Below are positions 60,891 to 64,000 of a stretch of DNA of 64,000 nucleotides, in pieces. This stretch comes from Streptomyces sp. SID8374 (lineage in GTDB: Bacteria; Actinomycetota; Actinomycetes; Streptomycetales; Streptomycetaceae). How positions within the stretch are numbered: position 1 is the stretch's first letter; every line of letters starts with the position of its first letter. The stretch is from positions 3,720,001 to 3,784,000 of the forward strand of contig NZ_WWGH01000001.1 of NCBI RefSeq assembly GCF_009865135.1, given 5' to 3'. A program made the position numbers and the translations under genes. The notes beneath the pieces were generated by a model that had not been told where the DNA came from, searched no databases, and saw nothing but the letters and a program-made list of their open reading frames with translations.

Positions 60891-63185
60891 GTGGCCCAGG
60901 CGGCAGACATCCAGGGGATGCGTCCCTCTCCTGCCCGCCGGTGGCTGCGGCGCACGGCCTCCGTGGTTCTCGGAGCGCCTCTGCTGGCCGGTCTGCTGAC
61001 CGTCCCGGCCGCCGGGAGCGCGGGCGCCGCCGAACCGGCGAAGGCCCCCACGGGCTCCCGCACGGTCGATGTGTCCCTGGACACGCTCTCCCCCGCCGCC
61101 CCCGTGGAGGGCGACACCCTGACCGTCTCCGGCACCCTCACCAACAAGGGCAAGGAGACGATCGACGACGCCGAGGTCGGCCTGCGGGTGGGCCCCCGGC
61201 TCTCCGGCCGGGGCGAGGTCGACGACGCCGCCAAGCGCAAGGGGTACACGCCCGGCGCCGACCCGGCCGCGATCGACGACAAGTACACGGTGAAGATCCC
61301 GAAGCTCGCCAAGGGGGTCAGCCAGAACTTCACGCTCGCCGTTCCCGTCGACAAGCTGGACCTCGACGCGTCGGGCGTCTACCAGCTGGGCGTCTCGGTC
61401 TCCGGCCGTACCGCGGCCGCCCCCTACGAGCAGGTGCTGGGCATCGAGCGCTCGTTCCTTCCGTGGCAGCCCGAGAAGGGCGACAAGAGGACGAAGCTCA
61501 CCTTCCTGTGGCCGCTGATCGCCTCCCCGCACGTCACCGCGGAGACGGGTTCGGACGAACAGCAGACGCCGGTGTTCACCGACGACAAGCTGGCCGAGGA
61601 GCTGGCGCCGGGCGGACGGCTGGAGCAGATGGTCGCCCTGGGCAGCCGGCTCCCCGTCACCTGGGTCATCGACCCGGACCTGCTGGCGAGCGTCGCCGCG
61701 ATGGCCGGGGGGTACCAGGTCAAGTCCGGTGACACGACCGTCCCCGGCAAGGACCGGGCCGTCGCCCGGCAGTGGATCACCGCCCTGCAGAAGGTGGTGG
61801 AGGACGGCAAGGTGATCGCGCTGCCGTTCGGCGACACGGACCTGGCCTCCATCGCGCACCGCGGCAAGGGCGTCTCGGGCACGCTCAGCCATCTGCAGAC
61901 CGCCTCCACGGTGGGCGCCACCACGGTGGAGACGATCCTCCATGTGAAGCCGTCCACCGACTTCGCCTGGCCCGTGAACGGCGCGGTCGACCCGGGCATC
62001 GTGGACGTGGCGACCTCCGCGGGCGCCCACCATGTGATCGCCCGCAGCGACAGCTTCCAGGAGACCGGCAGCCTGCCGTACACCCCGACGGCGGCCCGGC
62101 CGATCGGCGGCGGCACCACCGCCGTCGTCGCCGACTCCCGGCTGTCGACCGCGTTCGGCGGCAGCCTGCTCCGGGCGGGCGCCTCGACCCTCGCGGTCCA
62201 GAAGTTCCTCGCCCAGACCCTCGCGCTGACCGAGCAGGCACCGGACAACGAGCGCTCCATCGTCGTGGCCCCGCAGCGGATGCCCACGGCCGCCCAGGCG
62301 CAGTCGATGGCCCGCGCCCTGGAGGCCCTGTCGGGCGACCGCTGGACACAGCCGCAGGACCTGGTCGCCGCCTCCGAGGCGAAGCCGGACCCGCTGGCGA
62401 CCACCAAGGTGCCGCGCGCCTCCGCGTACCCGAAGAAGCTCCGCAACGAGGAGCTGCCCACCCAGGCGTTCCAGGACATCCGGACCACCCAGGCCTCCAT
62501 CGACAGCTTCGAGACCATCCTCACGCAGCCCGAGCGCGTGGTGACGCCCTTCGGCAACGCGGTCAACCGCTCCATGTCGACGTCCTGGCGGGGCCGCGCC
62601 CAGGAGGCACAGGACTACCGGGACGACGTGCTCGAGTACCTGAAGGACCTCACCGGCGAGGTCCAGCTGATCGACAAGTCGGACGTCACGCTCTCCGGCC
62701 GCAGCGCGACGATCCCCGTGACGGTCCAGAACAAGCTGGTGCAGGGTGTCGACCGGCTCGTCCTGAGGCTGACCTCGGACAACATCCGCCTGAAGTTCAA
62801 CGACGACGGCACGATGGCGGAGCTGCCGGTCCGCATCGGCGGCGGCCACAGCCAGTCGGTGAAGTTCGACACGGCGACGAGCGCCAACGGACGCGCCCAG
62901 GTGACCGCCCGCCTCTTCACCGAGGACGGCACCCCGTACGGCGAGGAGATGACCTTCACCGTGAAGGTCTCCGAGGTCACACCCACCGTCCTGCTCGTCA
63001 TCGCCGGTGGCCTGCTGCTCCTGGTGCTGGCCGGGGTCCGGATGTACACAGCCCGCAAACGCGCCGTGGCAAGCGACACGGCGAACGGCGACGGCGGCGA
63101 ACCCGAGCAGCCGAGTGACCCGACCCCGGACACCGGACCGGAAAGCGGGGCCCCGTCGGGAACGGGTGAGAAAGTGGACCGTTGA
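60891..63185 (+). CDS. DUF6049-type secreted membrane protein
   Basis: 764 aa from GTG 60891. Twin-arginine-free signal-like segment at 20-45 (SVVLGAPLLAGLLTVPAAGS), then two Ig-like beta domains (50-200), a central lyase-like region (VIDPDLLASVAAMAGGY) and one C-terminal membrane helix at about 693-715 followed by a short cytoplasmic tail. Function is unknown, but the position next to pcnA and murJ is conserved in actinobacteria and suggests cell-wall work. murJ begins 50 bp downstream. Confidence 0.83.
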   Translation: MAQAADIQGMRPSPARRWLRRTASVVLGAPLLAGLLTVPAAGSAGAAEPAKAPTGSRTVDVSLDTLSPAAPVEGDTLTVSGTLTNKGKETIDDAEVGLRVGPRLSGRGEVDDAAKRKGYTPGADPAAIDDKYTVKIPKLAKGVSQNFTLAVPVDKLDLDASGVYQLGVSVSGRTAAAPYEQVLGIERSFLPWQPEKGDKRTKLTFLWPLIASPHVTAETGSDEQQTPVFTDDKLAEELAPGGRLEQMVALGSRLPVTWVIDPDLLASVAAMAGGYQVKSGDTTVPGKDRAVARQWITALQKVVEDGKVIALPFGDTDLASIAHRGKGVSGTLSHLQTASTVGATTVETILHVKPSTDFAWPVNGAVDPGIVDVATSAGAHHVIARSDSFQETGSLPYTPTAARPIGGGTTAVVADSRLSTAFGGSLLRAGASTLAVQKFLAQTLALTEQAPDNERSIVVAPQRMPTAAQAQSMARALEALSGDRWTQPQDLVAASEAKPDPLATTKVPRASAYPKKLRNEELPTQAFQDIRTTQASIDSFETILTQPERVVTPFGNAVNRSMSTSWRGRAQEAQDYRDDVLEYLKDLTGEVQLIDKSDVTLSGRSATIPVTVQNKLVQGVDRLVLRLTSDNIRLKFNDDGTMAELPVRIGGGHSQSVKFDTATSANGRAQVTARLFTEDGTPYGEEMTFTVKVSEVTPTVLLVIAGGLLLLVLAGVRMYTARKRAVASDTANGDGGEPEQPSDPTPDTGPESGAPSGTGEKVDR

Positions 63186-63235
63186 GCGATGTCTGGCGTG
63201 GCCGGTCGGCCGGGGACGATGAGGTAGGGGTTTCG

Positions 63236-64000
63236 ATGAACGCGCCGTACGACGGTGACCGCGGCCAGGGCGCCGGCGGAGCGGGGTCTCCGTCCGGCCC
63301 CCCGGTGCCTCCGGGCCCCGGCCAGGACGGCCAGGTGCCGCCCGACCCGTACCTCCAGCACGCCTACGAGGACGATCCCTACCGGGCTCAGGACCTCGCG
63401 GCCCAGGACCCGGTGGGTGAGGCGCTCTACGACCGGGCCTCGCACCCGCCGCCGCCCCCCGGCACCTACCAGGAGCCGCAGGCGCTGTACCAGCAGCCGC
63501 CCGTGGCCCCGCACGCCCCCGACCCGCGCATCTGGGCCCAGACGCCTCCTCCGGAGCCCTCAGGGCCCTCGCGCCACCTCCCCTACGGCGACCGTCCGGC
63601 GACCACGCAGTTCGTCGGCGTCGACGACTTGGTCACGCAGGCGTCGGACGACCGGCGGGAGCCGGACGCCTTCGCCCACCTCTTCCGGGACCAGGAGGGG
63701 TCGGGGAAGGTCCCGGGCCCGCCCGAGCCGGAACCGGCGCCCGCCCCCGTCCCGCAGAAGTCCGGCGGCGGCCGGGTCTCCGGAGTGCTGAAGTCCAGCG
63801 CGCTGATGGCGGCCGGCACCCTGGTCTCCCGGCTCACCGGCTTCATCCGGTCCCTGGTGATCACCGCCGCTCTCGGCGCCGCGCTCCTCGGTGACAGCTT
63901 CACCATCGCGTACACCCTGCCGACGATGATCTACATCCTCACCGTCGGCGGCGGCCTCAACTCGGTCTTCGTCCCGCAGCTCGTCCGCGCCATGAAGGAC
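63236..64000 (+). CDS. murJ: Lipid II flippase MurJ (5' part, cut by window end)
   Basis: 255 codons are present from ATG 63236 (after AGGTAGGGG), open to the window edge. A Pro/Ala/Gln-rich cytoplasmic head of about 180 residues (including FVGVDDLVTQASDD) precedes the first helices, ALMAAGTLVSRLTGFIRSLV and SFTIAYTLPTMIYILTVGGG, which match MurJ/MviN. It flips lipid II across the membrane. The long head, typical of actinobacteria, may bind regulators or phosphothreonine-recognising partners. Translational coupling with the upstream gene is possible. Confidence 0.88.
   Translation, partial: MNAPYDGDRGQGAGGAGSPSGPPVPPGPGQDGQVPPDPYLQHAYEDDPYRAQDLAAQDPVGEALYDRASHPPPPPGTYQEPQALYQQPPVAPHAPDPRIWAQTPPPEPSGPSRHLPYGDRPATTQFVGVDDLVTQASDDRREPDAFAHLFRDQEGSGKVPGPPEPEPAPAPVPQKSGGGRVSGVLKSSALMAAGTLVSRLTGFIRSLVITAALGAALLGDSFTIAYTLPTMIYILTVGGGLNSVFVPQLVRAMKD

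Noticed and set aside
63795..63835. Apparent VSRET/parS-like translation in the minus frame near the window end
   Set aside because: The DNA reads CTGGTCTCCCGGCTCACCGG, not GTTTCACGTGAAAC; only the peptide looks similar.

Overview
The window is a high-GC actinobacterial chromosome segment that reads as Streptomyces. It carries ssgA with its IclR-type regulator ssgR, a fused cydCD beside cydA and cydB, eight copies of the 14-bp ParB site GTTTCACGTGAAAC, Streptomyces-type DnaA boxes, many GTG starts, and the core order rpsF-ssb-rpsR-rplI / dnaB / femX / ino1 / pcnA / murJ. The parS density and the gene order suggest the ori-proximal core, with oriC probably beyond the right edge. The species cannot be fixed from the sequence.

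Layout. 1-7.1 kb: an M24 peptidase, an EphD-like hydrolase-SDR fusion and a MerR regulator in one operon; kptA behind a DnaA-box cluster; an LLM oxidoreductase, a DUF72 protein and a HAD phosphatase. 7.1-15.4 kb: the cytochrome bd block (cydA, cydB, cydCD, then a GAF histidine kinase), read leftward behind a perfect Rex operator. 15.5-20.9 kb: hisC, a LacI regulator, a PPP phosphatase and membrane proteins. 21-26 kb: thiC with a TPP riboswitch, a YibE/F protein, ssgA and ssgR. 26-34.3 kb: small metabolic, transport and acetyltransferase genes, including a divergent MarR/MFS pair and a beta-lactamase-fold hydrolase.

34,367-42,916 is a complete Tn7-like transposon. It has TGTAGG.../...CCTACA ends and a perfect 5-bp target duplication (CCGAG), and it sits 5 nt past the stop codon of dnaB. 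Its genes tnsA-tnsB-tnsC-tniQ run as one 4-bp-overlapping operon, with the tnsA end next to dnaB. This is the geometry of Tn7 downstream of glmS. The TniQ protein is unusually long (893 aa), with a zinc-finger N-terminus and several helix-turn-helix segments, so it may be the factor that reads dnaB. The cargo is two small genes; the second, an immunity-protein-like gene, is split by an 892-bp IS5-family element. Removing the IS and one TA restores a 103-aa reading frame exactly.

42.9-64 kb is housekeeping: dnaB behind a second DnaA-box cluster, a MATE exporter, the rplI-rpsR-ssb-rpsF operon, femX with an alanine-racemase-like gene, a GT87-type transferase, a class A PBP, a PadR regulator with a 25-bp operator, inositol-phosphate synthase, an MFS protein, the CCA enzyme, a DUF6049 secreted protein, and the 5' part of murJ, cut by the window end. 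Several parS sites lie at the centre of long perfect palindromes between genes, and one overlaps the start codon of cydCD.
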